A stretch of DNA of 64,000 nucleotides, taken from the NCBI GenBank assembly GCA_018350325.1, contig JAEVLN010000004.1, positions 3,844,001-3,908,000 of the forward strand, in the 5' to 3' direction. This stretch comes from Globodera rostochiensis. Its lineage: Eukaryota; Nematoda; Chromadorea; Rhabditida; Heteroderidae. Each line of letters starts with the position of its first letter. Within the stretch, counting starts at the first letter, position 1. Made by a program: the position numbers and the translations under genes. The notes below the pieces were generated by a model, which worked only from the letters and a program-made list of their open reading frames with translations, was not told the origin of the DNA and did no database searches. This document shows, piece by piece, positions 12,681 through 25,200 of the stretch.

Positions 12681-13226
12681 TAATGTTGGGCAGACGGATG
12701 GCGGAGGTTGGGCGCTGGAGGGGAGGGGGCGCTGTTTATATGGGGGAGGGGGGGGACGATTGGATGGATGGGCAGATGGTCGCCGGGGGGTGGGGGGAGA
12801 TGGGCCGTCGGACTGAGCGACTGGCGCAAGTTTTTGATGGGTTGCGGCTGAACGAATGCCTCGTTGGTCCGTTGGGAATGTCCGAAGGCAATTTGACGAA
12901 TAATTGGAATTCGCCATTTTGCACTTTCACCCGCGGGGGTGGGGAATTCGTTCAGTGTGAGAAAGGCATTGAAATAATAAAGGGACGGCCAAGCCAGGGG
13001 GTGGGCCAGCAGATGGCAGAGAGATTGCCTGCGGGGGTCACTCCGACAGACCACCAGATCAGACCGGTCCCATCCTTCCGCTGATCAGTCTTTTTCATTG
13101 GAGACAAAGATTTGATTATTCTTTCAATTTTTAGATGTTTTCTCTCCGATACTCAATCCCCACACATCTCTCAATATTCCAAATGCTTCTTAAAACGCCC
13201 CATTATTTGTGCAAAAGTGAAAAGTG

Positions 13227-16200
13227 ATGGGAGAAGAAGCCGAATGTTCGTCAGACGAAAACGGCGATAATGGCACCGATAATTACGCATTCCATCGCGA
13301 AGTTCCCAATGGAAACGTAATTATCCGACGGTCGGTGAATGGAAAACCTTTTTTATTCAAATCAAATTTTGGGTGGACGAATCAATCTTTCTTTTTCATT
13401 GATCTGATCAGTGTTTGGAATGTGGGAAACCTTTTTATTCAAATCAAATTTTGTTTGAACTCCTTTTCATTGATCTGATCAGTGTTTGGAATGTGGGAAA
13501 CCTTTTTATTCAAATCAAATTTTGTGTGGACGAATCAATCTTTCCTTTATCACTGTGTTTGATTGTCCCAGGCCGCCCACCCGAGCGAATCGTATTGCAC
13601 GTCACTACAAAAGTTCGTCGGTGCTGAATTGTCCCTACGGGCCGCTCGCGTTGGTTGGCCCTTCCGCTTCCACTTCTTGCGCCGCTGGGACGCCCTTTTC
13701 GGTCTCAACCCCCGCGGGGCACGCACTGCCACGACTAGCAAATGCACTCCGATCACTGATCTCTTCGGCTTCAGCAAAGACTTCGTCAAAGGTCCTTTGG
13801 GATCGGAATTTATTTTGAAAGTTGGGCAAGGCCGAAGAGGGGGACCAAATCATTCCCGATCAGGGAATAATTAGAGAACAAATTTGCCCAAATTTGCCGC
13901 TTTATTCCCCCCCCCCCCCTCAGACAGCCTTCGTGGACGCCGGTGACGAGCTGATTTACTACTCCAATGCGATGCCGTCATCAAAAACAACTCAAATCGA
14001 TGGAAGAGAAGGGACAGAATGCCAAAGGCCAAATTGCGCCAACCAGCGCAGTCCGTCGCTGCAAAGGTCAGTGCTGCTGAAGGGCGAGCGAAGTTTCCGA
14101 TCAATCGATGGGGGGGGGGATTAAATTACCTATTCCTGCAAGATCAATTATTTCAAAGTTCCGATCAATCGATGGGGGGGGATTAAATTACCTATTCCTG
14201 CAAGATCAATTATTATTTCAATTCCGATCAATCGATGGGGGGGGGGATTAAATTACCTATTCCTGCAAGATCAATTATTAAAGTTCCGATCAATCGATGG
14301 GGGGGGGGATTAAATTACCTATTCCTGCAAGATCAATTTTCAAAGTTCCGATCAATCGATGGGGGGGGGGGATTAAATTATTCCTGCAAGATCAAATTTC
14401 AAAGTTCCGATCAATCGATGGGGGGGGGGATTAATTATTCCTGCAAGATCATTTTCAAAGTTCCGATCAATCGATGGGGGGGCGGATTAAATTATTCCTG
14501 CAAGATCAATTTTCAAAGTTCCGATCAATCGATGGGGGGGGGGGATTAATTATTCCTGCAAGATCAATTTTCAAAGTTCCGATCAATCGATGGGGGGGGG
14601 GATTAATTATTCCTGCAAGATCAATTATCAAAGTTCCGATCAATCGATGGGGGGGGGGATTAATTATTCCTGCAAGATCAATTATCAAAGTTCCGATCAA
14701 TCGATGGGGGGGGGGATTAAATTACCTATTCCTGCAAGATCAAATTTCAAAGTTCCGATCAATCGATGGGGGGGGGGGATTAATTATTCCTGCAAGATCA
14801 AATTTCAAAGTTCCGATCAATCGATGGGGGGGGATTAAATTACCTATTCCTGCAAGATCTTATTTCAAAGTTCCGATCAATCGATGGGGGGGGGATTAAA
14901 TTATTCCTGCAAGATCATATTTCAAAGTTCCGATCAATCGATGGGGGGGGGGGATAATTATTCCTGCAGGATCAAATTTCAAAGTTCCGATCAATCGATG
15001 GGGGGGGGGGGGGATTAATTATTCCTGCAAGATATTATTTCAAAGTTCCGATCATCGATGGGGGGGGGGGGATTAAATTACCTATTCCTGCGATCAATTA
15101 TTCAAAGTCCGATCAATCGATGGGGGGGGGGATTAATTATTCCTGCAAGCAATTAGTTCAAAGTTCCGATCAATCGATGGGGGGGATTAAATTATTCCTG
15201 CAAGATCTTATTTCAAAGTTCCGATCAATCGATGGGGGGGGGGGATTAAATTAGTCCTGCAAGATATTATTTCAATTTCCGATCAATCGATGGGGGGGGG
15301 ATTACTTATTTCCTGCAAGATCATATTTCAAAGTTCCGATCAATCGATGGGGGGGGGGTGAGTAATTATTCCTGCAAGCTCTTATTTCCAAAGTTCCGAT
15401 CAATCGATGGGGGGGGGGATATAAATTATTCCTGGCAAGCAATTATTTCAAAGTTCCGATCAATCGATGGGGGGGGGGATTAATTATTCCTGCAAGAAAT
15501 TATTTCAAAGTTCCGATCAATCGATGGGGGGGGGGGATTAATTATTCCTGCAAGAAATTATTTCAAAGTTCCGATCAATCGATGGGGGGGGATTAAATTA
15601 CCTATCCTGCAAGCAATTATTTCAAAGTTCCGATCAATCGATGGGGGGGGGGATTAATTATTCCTGCAAGAAATTATTTCAAAGTTCCGATCAATCGATG
15701 GGGGGGGGGGGATTAATTATTCCTGCAAGCAATTATTTCAAAGTTCCGATCAATCGATGGGGGGGGGGATTAATTATCCTGCAAGATATTATTTCAAAGT
15801 TCCGATCAATCGATGGGGGGGGGATTAAATTAATTCCTGCAAGATATTATTTCAAAGTTCCGATCAATCGATGGGGGGGGGATTAATTACATTCCGGCAA
15901 GATATTATTCAAAGTTCCGATCAATCGATTGGGGGGGGGGATTAATTATTCCTGCAAGATCTTATTTCAAAGTTCCGATCAATCGATGGGGGGGGGGGAT
16001 TAATTATTCCTGCAAGATCTTATTTCAAAGTTCCGATCAATCGATGGGGGGGGGATTAATTATTCCTGCAAGATCAAATTTCAAACGTTCCGATCAATCG
16101 ATGGGGGGGGGGGATTAATATTCCTGCAAGATCAAATTTCAAAGTTCCGATCAATCGATGGGGGGGGGGATTAAATATTCCTGCAAGATCAATTTTCAAA

Positions 16201-19200
16201 AGTTCCGATCAATCGATGGGGGGGGGAATTATTCCTGCAAGATCAATTATTAAAGTTCCGATCAATCGATGGGGGGGGGATTAATTATTCCTGCAAGATC
16301 AATTATTTCAGTTCCGATCAATCGATGGGGGGGGGGGATTAAATTATTCCTGCAAGATCAATTATTTAAGTTCCGATCAATCGATGGGGGGGGATTAAAT
16401 TACCTATTCCTGCAAGATCAATTAATCAAAGTTCCGATCAATCGATGGGGGGGGGGATTAATTATTCCTGCAAGATCAATTATCAAAGTTCCGATCAATC
16501 GATGGGGGGGGGGATTAATTATTCCTGCAAGGATCAATTATCAAAGGTTCCGATCAATCGATGGGGGGGGGATGATTAATGATTCCTGCAAGATCAATCT
16601 TCAAAGTCCGATCATCGAGGGGGGGGGGATTGATTTAAATTACCCTATTCCTGCAAGCAATTATTTCAAAAGTTTCCGATCAATCGATGGGGGGGGGGAT
16701 AAATTATTCCTGCAACAAATTATTCCAAAGTTCCGATCAATCGAATAGGGGGGGATGATTTAAAATTACCTATCTGCAAGATCCATTATTTCAAGTTCCG
16801 ATCAATCGATTGGGGGGGGGGGATTAAACTTTTCCCCTGCACGATCATATTTCAAAGTTCCGATCAATCGGATGGGGGGGGGGATAAATTTCCTGCAAGA
16901 TCAATTATTCAAAAAGTTCCCGATCAATTCGATGGGGGGGGGGGATTTTATTCCTGCAAGATCAATTATTTCAAAGTTCCGAATCAATCGATGGGGGGGG
17001 GATTAAATTACCTATTCCTGCAAGATCAATTATTTCAAAGTTCCGATCAATCGATGGGGGGGGTAAAATTACCTATTCCTGCAAGATCAAATTATTTCAA
17101 AGTTCCGATCAAATCGATGGGGGGGGGTTAATTATTCCTGCAAGATCAATTATTTCAAAGTTCCGATCAATCGATGGGGGGGATTAACTTATTCCTGCAA
17201 GATCAATTATTTCAAAGTTCCGATCAATCGATGGGGGATTAAATTTTTTACCTATTCCTGCAAGATCAATTATTTCAAAGTTCCGATCAATCGATTGGGG
17301 GGGGATTAAATTATTCCTGCAATAATCAATTATTTCAAGTTACCGATCAATCGGGGGGGGGGGATTAATTATTCCTGCAAGATCAATTATTTCCAAAGTT
17401 CCGATCAATAGGGGGGGGGGGTGATTAATTATTCCCGCAAGAAATCATTATTTCCAAAGTTCCGATCAAGATGGGGGGGGGGGATAAATGTAATCAAATT
17501 TCAAAATTCCCGATCAATCGATGGGGGGGGATTAATTATTCCTGCAAGATCAATTATTTCAAAGTTCCGATCAATCGATGGGGGGGGGGATTAAATTATT
17601 CCTGCAAGATCAATTATTTCAAAAGTCCGATCAATCGATGGGGGGGGATAATTTATTCCTGCAAGATCAATTATTCAAAGTTCCGATCAATCGATGGGGG
17701 GGATTAAATTATTCCTGCAAGATCAATTATTTCAAAGTTCCGATCAATCGATGGGGGGGTATTAATTATTCCTGCAAGATCAATATTTCAAAAGTCCGAT
17801 CATCGATGGGGGGGGGAAACTATTCCTGCAAGATCAATTATTTCAAAGTTCCCGATCAATCGATGGGGGGGGATTTTTATTCCTGCAAGATCAAATTATT
17901 TCAAAGTTACGATCCAATCGATGGGGGGTGGGGTAAGAATTACCTTTCCTGCAAGATCAATGATGTGCAAAGTTCCGATCAATCGATGGGGTGGATTAAA
18001 CTTATTCCTGCAAGATCAATTATTTCACAGTTCCGATCAATCGATGGGGGGGATTAATTATTCCTGCAAGATCAATTATTTCAAAGTTCCGATCAATCGA
18101 TGGGGGGGGATTAATTATTCCTGCAAGATCAATTATTTCAAAGTTCCGATCAATCGATGGGGGGGTTAAATTACCTATTCCTGCAAGATCAATTATTTCA
18201 AAGTTCCGATCAATCGATGGGGGGGGATTAAATTATTCCTGCAAGATCAATTATTTCAAAGTTCCGATCAATCGATGGGGGGGGATTAATTACTATTCCT
18301 GCAAGATCAATTATTTCAAAGTTCCGATCAATCGATGGGGGGGATTTAATTATTCCTGCAAGATCATTATTTCAAAGTTCCGATCAATCGATGGGGGGGG
18401 ATTAATTATTCCTGCAAGATCAATTATTTCAAAGTTCCGATCAATCGATGGGGGGGGATTAATTCCTATTCCTGCAAGATCAATATTTCAAAGTTCCGAT
18501 CAATCGATGGGGGGGGATTAATTATTCCTGCAAGATCAATTATTTCAAAGTTCCGATCAATCGATTGGGGGGGGATTAATTATTCCTGCAAGATCAATTT
18601 ATTTCAAAGTTCCGATCAATCGATGGGGGGGATTAAATACCTATTCCTGCAAGATCAATTCATTTCAAAGTTTCCGATCAATCGATGGGGGGGCTAATTA
18701 TTCCTGCAAGATCCATTATTTTTCAAAGTTCCGATCAATCGATGCGTGGGGGGAATTAATTACCGATTCCTGCAAGATCAATCATTTCACAAGTTCCGAT
18801 CAAGATGGGGGGGGGATTAATTATTCCTGCAAGATCAATTATTTCAAAGTTCCGATCAATCTGGGGGGGGGTAATTATTCCTGCAAGATCAATTATTTTC
18901 AAAGGTTCCGATCAATCGAGGGGGGGGGATTTAATACCTAATTCCTGCAAGATCAATTATTTCAAAGTTCCGATCAAGATGGGGGGGGGGATTAATTATT
19001 CCTGCAAGATCAATAAAGTTCCGATCAATCGATAAGATGGGGGGGGGATTAATCTACCTATTCTGCAAGATCACTTATTTCAAAGTTTCGATCTCGATGG
19101 GGGGGGATGGCTTACTTATTCCTGCAAGATCAATTTCAAAGTTCCGATCAAGATGGGGGGGGGATTTAAATTACTTTCCTGCAAGATCAATTATTTCAAA

Positions 19201-22200
19201 TTTCCGATCTCGATGGGGGGGGGGATTAATTATTTCCTGCAAGATCAATTATTTCAAAGTTCCGATCTCGATGGGGGGGGGATTAATTACCTATTCCTGC
19301 AAGATCAATTATTTCAAAATGTTCCTCAATCGATTGGGGGGGATTGAAATTACCTATTCCTGCAAGATCAATTCATTTTCAAATTTCCGATCAATCGCTG
19401 GGGGGGGGGATTAATTACATTATTCCTGCAAGATCAATTATCAAAATTCCGATCAATCGATGGGGGGGGGGATTACTTAATTATTCCTGCAAGATCAATT
19501 TTCAAAGTTCCGATCAATCGATGGGGGGGGGGATTAATTATTCCTGCAAGATCAATTTTCAAAGTTCCGATCAACGATGGGGGGGGGATAATACTATTCC
19601 TGCCAAGATCAATTCTTCAAGTTCCGATCAATCGATGGGGGGGGATTAAATTACCTTTCCTGCAAGATCAATTTTCAAAGTTCCGATCAATCGATGGGGG
19701 GGGGATTAATTATTCCTGCAAGATCAATTATCAAAGTTCCGATCAATCGATGGGGGGGGGATTAAATTACATTCCTGCAAGATCAATTATCAAAGTTCCG
19801 ATCAATCGATGGGGGGGGGGATTAATTATTCCTGCAAGATCAATTATCAAAGTTCCCGATCAATCGATGGGGGGGGGATTAAATTACCTATTCCTGCAAG
19901 ATCAAATTTCAAAGTTCCGATCAATCGATGGGGGGGGGATTAATTATTCTGCAAGATCAATTATCAAAGTTCCGATCAATCGATGGGGGGGGGATTTAAT
20001 ATTCCGCAATTATTCAAGTTCTCAATCGGGGGGATCAAAGTCATTTCAAAAGTTCCGATCAATCGATGGGGGGGGGATTTTATTCCTGCAAGATCAATTA
20101 TTTCAAAGTTCCGATCAATCGATGGGGGGGGGGATTAACCTATTCCTGCAAGATCAATTATTTCAAAGTTCCGATCAATCGATGGGGGGGGGGATAATTA
20201 TTCCTGCAAGATCAATTATTTCAAAGTTCCGATCAATCGATGGGGGGGGGGATAATTACCTATTCCTGCAAGATCAATCATTTCAAAGTTCCGATCAATC
20301 GATGGGGGGGGATTAATTATTCCTGCAAGATCAATTATTTCAAAGTTCCGATCAATCGCTGGGGGGGGGTTAAATTACTTTCCTGCAAGATCAATATTTC
20401 AAAGTTCCGATCAATCGATGGGGGGGGTAATTATTCCTGCAAGATCATTATTTCAAAGTTCGATCAATCGATGGGGGGGGGGGATAATTACTTCCTGCAA
20501 GATCAATCATTTTCAAAGTCCGATCAATCGATGGGGGGGGGGGTAATTATTCCTGCAAGATCAATTATTTCAAAGTTCCGATCAATCGATGGGGGGGGGG
20601 GAAATTATTCCTGCAAGATCAATCATTCAAAGTTCCGATCAATCGATGGGGGGGGATTATTATTCCTGCAAGATCAATTATTTCAAAGTTCCGATCAATC
20701 GATGGGGGGGCGGACTATCCATATTCAAATCGATCATCGATGGGGGGGGGATTAAATATTCCTGCAAGATCAATTTTCAAAGTTCCGATCAATCGATGGG
20801 GGGGGGGATTAAATTACCTATTCCTGCAAGATCTTATTTCAAAGTCGATCACTCGATGGGGGGGGGGGATATTATTCTGAAAGATCATCATCAAAGTTCC
20901 GATCAATCGATTGTGGGGGGATGTAATTATTCCTGCAGACCATTATTTCAGTTCCGATCAATCGATGGGGGGGGGATTAAATTATTCCTGCAAGCTCAAT
21001 TATTTCAGTTCCGATCAATCGATGGGGGGGGGATTAAATCCCATTCCTGCAAGATCAATTATTTTAAATTCCGATCAATCGATGGGGGGGGGGAATTAAT
21101 TCTTCCTGCCAAGATCAATATTTAAGTTCCGATCAATCGATGGGGGGGGATTAAATTACCTATTCCTGCAAGATCAATTATCAAAATTCCGATCAATCGA
21201 TGGGGGGGGGGATTAATTATTCCTGCAAGATCAATTATTAAAGTTCCGATCAATCGATGGGGGGGGATAAATTACCTATTCCTGCAAGATCAATTATCAA
21301 AGTTCGATCAATCGATGGGGGGGGGGATTAATTATTTCCTGCAAGATCAATTATTAAAGTTCCGATCAATCGATGGGGGGGGGGGATTAAATACCTATTC
21401 TGCAAGATCAATCTTCAAAGTTCCGATCAATCGATGGGGGGGGGATTAATTATTCCTGCAAGATCAATTATAAAGTTCCGATCAATCGATGGGGGGGGGG
21501 GATATTATTATTCCTGCAAGATCAATTATCAAAGTTCCGATCAATCGATGGGGGGGGATTAATTATTCCTGCAAGATCAATTATTTAGTTCCGATCAATC
21601 GATGGGGGGGGGATAATTATTCCTGCAAGATCAATTATTTCAAAGCCGATCAAATGAGGGGGGGGGATTAATTATTCCTGCAAGATCAATTATTTCAAAG
21701 TTCCGATCAATCGATGGGGGGGGGGATTAATTATTCCTGCAAGATCAATTATTTCAAAGTCACAGCACCAACAGCAGCGGCAGAGACGACGGCAAATACT
21801 TTTGGCACCGGCAGCCAACAACGTTGGAGCAGATAAAGGCACTTTACAAAAGTGTGCCAAACTTCGCGAGTTTGGAGGAGGACGCGGAACGACGGGTGGA
21901 GGCCAAAATGGAGAGGTCAGCAAAACGATTGCTTTCCTCCCGCCGATCGTGGCTTCCCCACACCGATCACCCGAACATCATTCCAATCACGGAACCCCTA
22001 TGTTTCTCGTCTTCATTCTGACCGATCCCCGATGGCCTCTGTTCCCGCGCCCTTTCGCTTTTTGATGGTTTTGTTGTGTTAAGCCGGGTCGACCGTTTCT
22101 GTGCGGCGCTGCACCGTCGCGAGGGATGCGCGGCACTTTTGTGCCCTCCGATGGCGCCGATTAATAATCATCCGCCGCCGCTGCAGCCCCAGCGAAAACG

Positions 22201-25200
22201 GCTGCTGTTCCCGGCACACCCGCGGCAAAACAGCGACCGCTTCTCCACCGGAGGCACTTCCGGCTCTTCCACCGCTTCGTTCGCCTCCAAAAAACGTATT
22301 CCCTTCCAACACAAAAAGTGCCATTTGCGGAGCGGCGCTGCTGAAGGCACTTCAATTGCTTTTAAAACTTCAAATATTTGAATTTTAAATACCAAATTAT
22401 TATTTTCAGCGACTGGCCAATTTGGACGTAATGCGCCATGTCCGATTCGAACCCCGCCGCCGTCAGAAAACGTTAGCAAAGATTCTCCGCCGGGCTCTTT
22501 GGGCAGTTATTCGTTGAACAGCTCGACGTCGTTTTCGGGCAGTGCCAAATCGGACGGAGCGGCGCGGGTGGAAAGCTGCAAAAAGAAATCGCCGACAGAC
22601 AGCGGATACCGCTCCCGGGGTGAGACGCCACGGCGGGAGCAGCAGACGGCGCCCAAGGGGAGGGCGGAGGAGACGGCGCCTAAGGGGAGGGCGGAGGAGA
22701 CGGCGCCCAAGGGGAGGGCGGAGGAGACGGCGCCCAAGGGGAGGGCGGAGGAGACGGCGCCCAAGGGGAGGGCGGAGGAGACGGCGCCTAAGGGGAGGGC
22801 GGAGGAGACGGCGCCCAAGGGGAGGGCGGAGGAGACGGCGCCCAAGGGGAGGGCGGAGGAGACGGCGCCCAAGGGGAGGGCGGAGGAGACGGCGCCCAAG
22901 GGGAGGGCGGAGGAGACGGCGCCCAAGGGGAGGGCGGAGGAGACGGCGCCCAAGGGGAGGGCGGAGGAGACGGCGCCTAAGGGGAGGGCGGAGGAGACGG
23001 CGCCCAAGGGGAGGGTGGAGGAGACGGCGCCCAAGGGGAGGGTGGAGGAGACGGCGCCCAAGGGGAGGGCGGAGGAGACGGCGCCCAAGGGGAGGGCGGA
23101 GGAGACGGCGCCCAAGGGGAGGGCGGAGGAGACGGCGCCCAAGGGGAGGGCGGAGGAGACGGCGCCCAAGGGGAGGGCGGAGGAGACGGCGCCCAAGGGG
23201 AGGGCGGAGGAGACGGCGCCCAAGGGGAGGGCGGAGGAGACGGCGCCCAAGGGGAGGGCGGAGGATTTGGTGGGCATTGTTGATCTTCCAATCACTAATG
23301 ATTGATTTTAGGACATTCTCAGCGGGCCAGCCGAATTTCCTCGTCGGTCCAACCGCGAAGCCGACCCGCGGGCACCCCGACCCCTTTCCCTATCGTTTCT
23401 TTTGCACCAATTGCCGACAATCGCTTCTCCAATTGGTGCCGCCTCCCATTGCCCGTCGGCACTTTCTCACCAACGGCACAACCCGCGTAATTACGTGTGG
23501 ACGCATCCGATCAGTGCTGCTCAGCTTCTTGAAACCGTTCCGATCAAAATAGAAGAGACGGTGCTGCAATCAACGGACGATTCGAAGTCGAGACAGCATA
23601 AAGAGAAATTGGAATGGACAGTCGGGGTACTTGCCGATTTGCTCGTCCTGATGGGCTTGGAGCTGCGTCGGTTGTGCGCCGTATTAGGAAAATGCACCCG
23701 CAGGGATGTCGGCATCGTCGTTTTGGTCGGCGGAGATTTTTGGCACTAATAATTTTGGCTTCATCTCCCCTCAAATTCAGCTGTTTTTGCCCACTTCTCT
23801 GGCTTGGCACACAATTCACCACGCTCAGCAAACGATCGAACATTTTGTCCGAAGTTCCACCGATCAGACAAAACGATGGCATTCTTTGAGTGATCGAAGT
23901 CGACTTAAGTATTTAAATGGCGGTCTTTTTCTCCGGTGGATGATCGACTGTCGAATTGGTGCCATTGTGGACGAGAAGGTCGGTGCTCTCTATCCATCAA
24001 AATCCCCCGCGGATTCCGAGTTATCCAATCTCTTGAAATCCGTTTTGTACATTTCGGTCACTGATCATCCAGTCGCGCTAATTACCCCTAATGGCTCCAT
24101 CTTTCATATCGCAGGTGTCTCTGTTTCTGGCCTCCATATTCGACTGTCTGATTTCCCAATTGGTGCTTCAAGTTGCCCAACTTCCGTCACATTCGCTGTC
24201 CGCCTCCGAGTTGCTCTCATCCCTGGCCAGTTCCATGCCGCACTCGCGCAACTTTCACCTGCTGTCCCCGCCGTTTGTCTCTGGCCGATGCCATCCAAAG
24301 GAATTGTCCGATTTGATCCGAAAGTTGCCACTGTCTCAACTGATTTTGGCGGAAGATCCTTCGACGGAAAGCGCATTGTTTGGCACATCGGTTGGCGAAG
24401 AATTGGCCATGGATGGCGAGGCGTTGTTGGCACTGCACCACTTCATTTGCAGCAATTGCCCCCAAGGGGAGGACACAAAGACGGCACCGACGCTGGAGGA
24501 ATGGCTCAGAAAAAGCACTTTGTACGCCTTGCAAAGGCGCGCGAGGACAATTCGTTCCTGGGACATTCTTCAGGTCATCTTTAAAGATGGCGAATTCTTC
24601 ATTAAAAATTGGACAAAATCTGGAGATGGCAATCGTTTAAAATGATAATTTCGTTCTCTCTCTTACTAATTGTCAGTTCCTTTGATCCAAACTGAATTCC
24701 GAGTTTTGTTATTTCAATTCTCAAAATGCCATTCTCTCTGAAGGCTTCTCATCTGCTGCTGCCCGGCTTTGACTGTCCGCCTCCGACCGCCTCCCAAATG
24801 TTCGCGGACGATTACTCGTGGCGCCTCCAATTTTGTACTGTCACAAAAGCCATTCTTTTGGGCGCCGAATGCGACGCGCAAAAACTGACGTCGACAGCCG
24901 TCCCTATCGACTTGAAGACGTTCCCGGACTTTGCCGGATGGACTCCGCTCTGTTGGGCATTGGCACTGGACGAGTCGCAGTTGGTGGGCCTGGCAATTGG
25001 GCAGCCGACTGGGAGGAGGGCGGTGAGAAGCGAGGACAAATACATTCAGGTGGGGTTATGGACGTACACAGAACAGAACAAATGCCTTTTTCAGATTGGT
25101 GCCTCGACCGGAAACGTTGCCATCTGCGAACTTCTGCTCCGTGCCGGTGCCAATCCGTTCAAATACGTGCCGTTGTCAGTGCCCTCCGCCTTTGCAATTG

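Larger units (their letters stand above)
8783..13226. other. C-rich intergenic stretch
   Basis: I find no convincing exon here. Reading frames across it are Pro- or Gly-rich products of C and G runs. It contains long C tracts (10478-10493, 10936-11035), a G tract at 9581-9592, a C-rich minisatellite, a 69-bp tandem duplication and a 22-base G run, each listed on its own. As the upstream region of the ankyrin-BTB gene it probably holds that gene's promoter, and non-coding 5' exons are possible. Confidence 0.6.

Noticed and set aside
14094..21759. Long open frames (up to 188 codons, MGGG...RWGG... repeats) across the satellite
   Set aside because: Two sense frames of the basic unit lack stops, so long frames arise automatically. 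The variable G runs shift frame from unit to unit, and no flanking coding or splice structure supports translation.
14094..21759. A regular repeat array resembling a CRISPR
   Set aside because: There are no unique spacers: the whole unit is repeated. The DNA is eukaryotic with introns, and no cas-like gene is present.
22542..23552. A 336-codon arginine-rich protein overlapping the minisatellite
   Set aside because: It exists only because the 27-bp unit lacks stops in that frame. The flanking exons match ABTB2 in a different frame.
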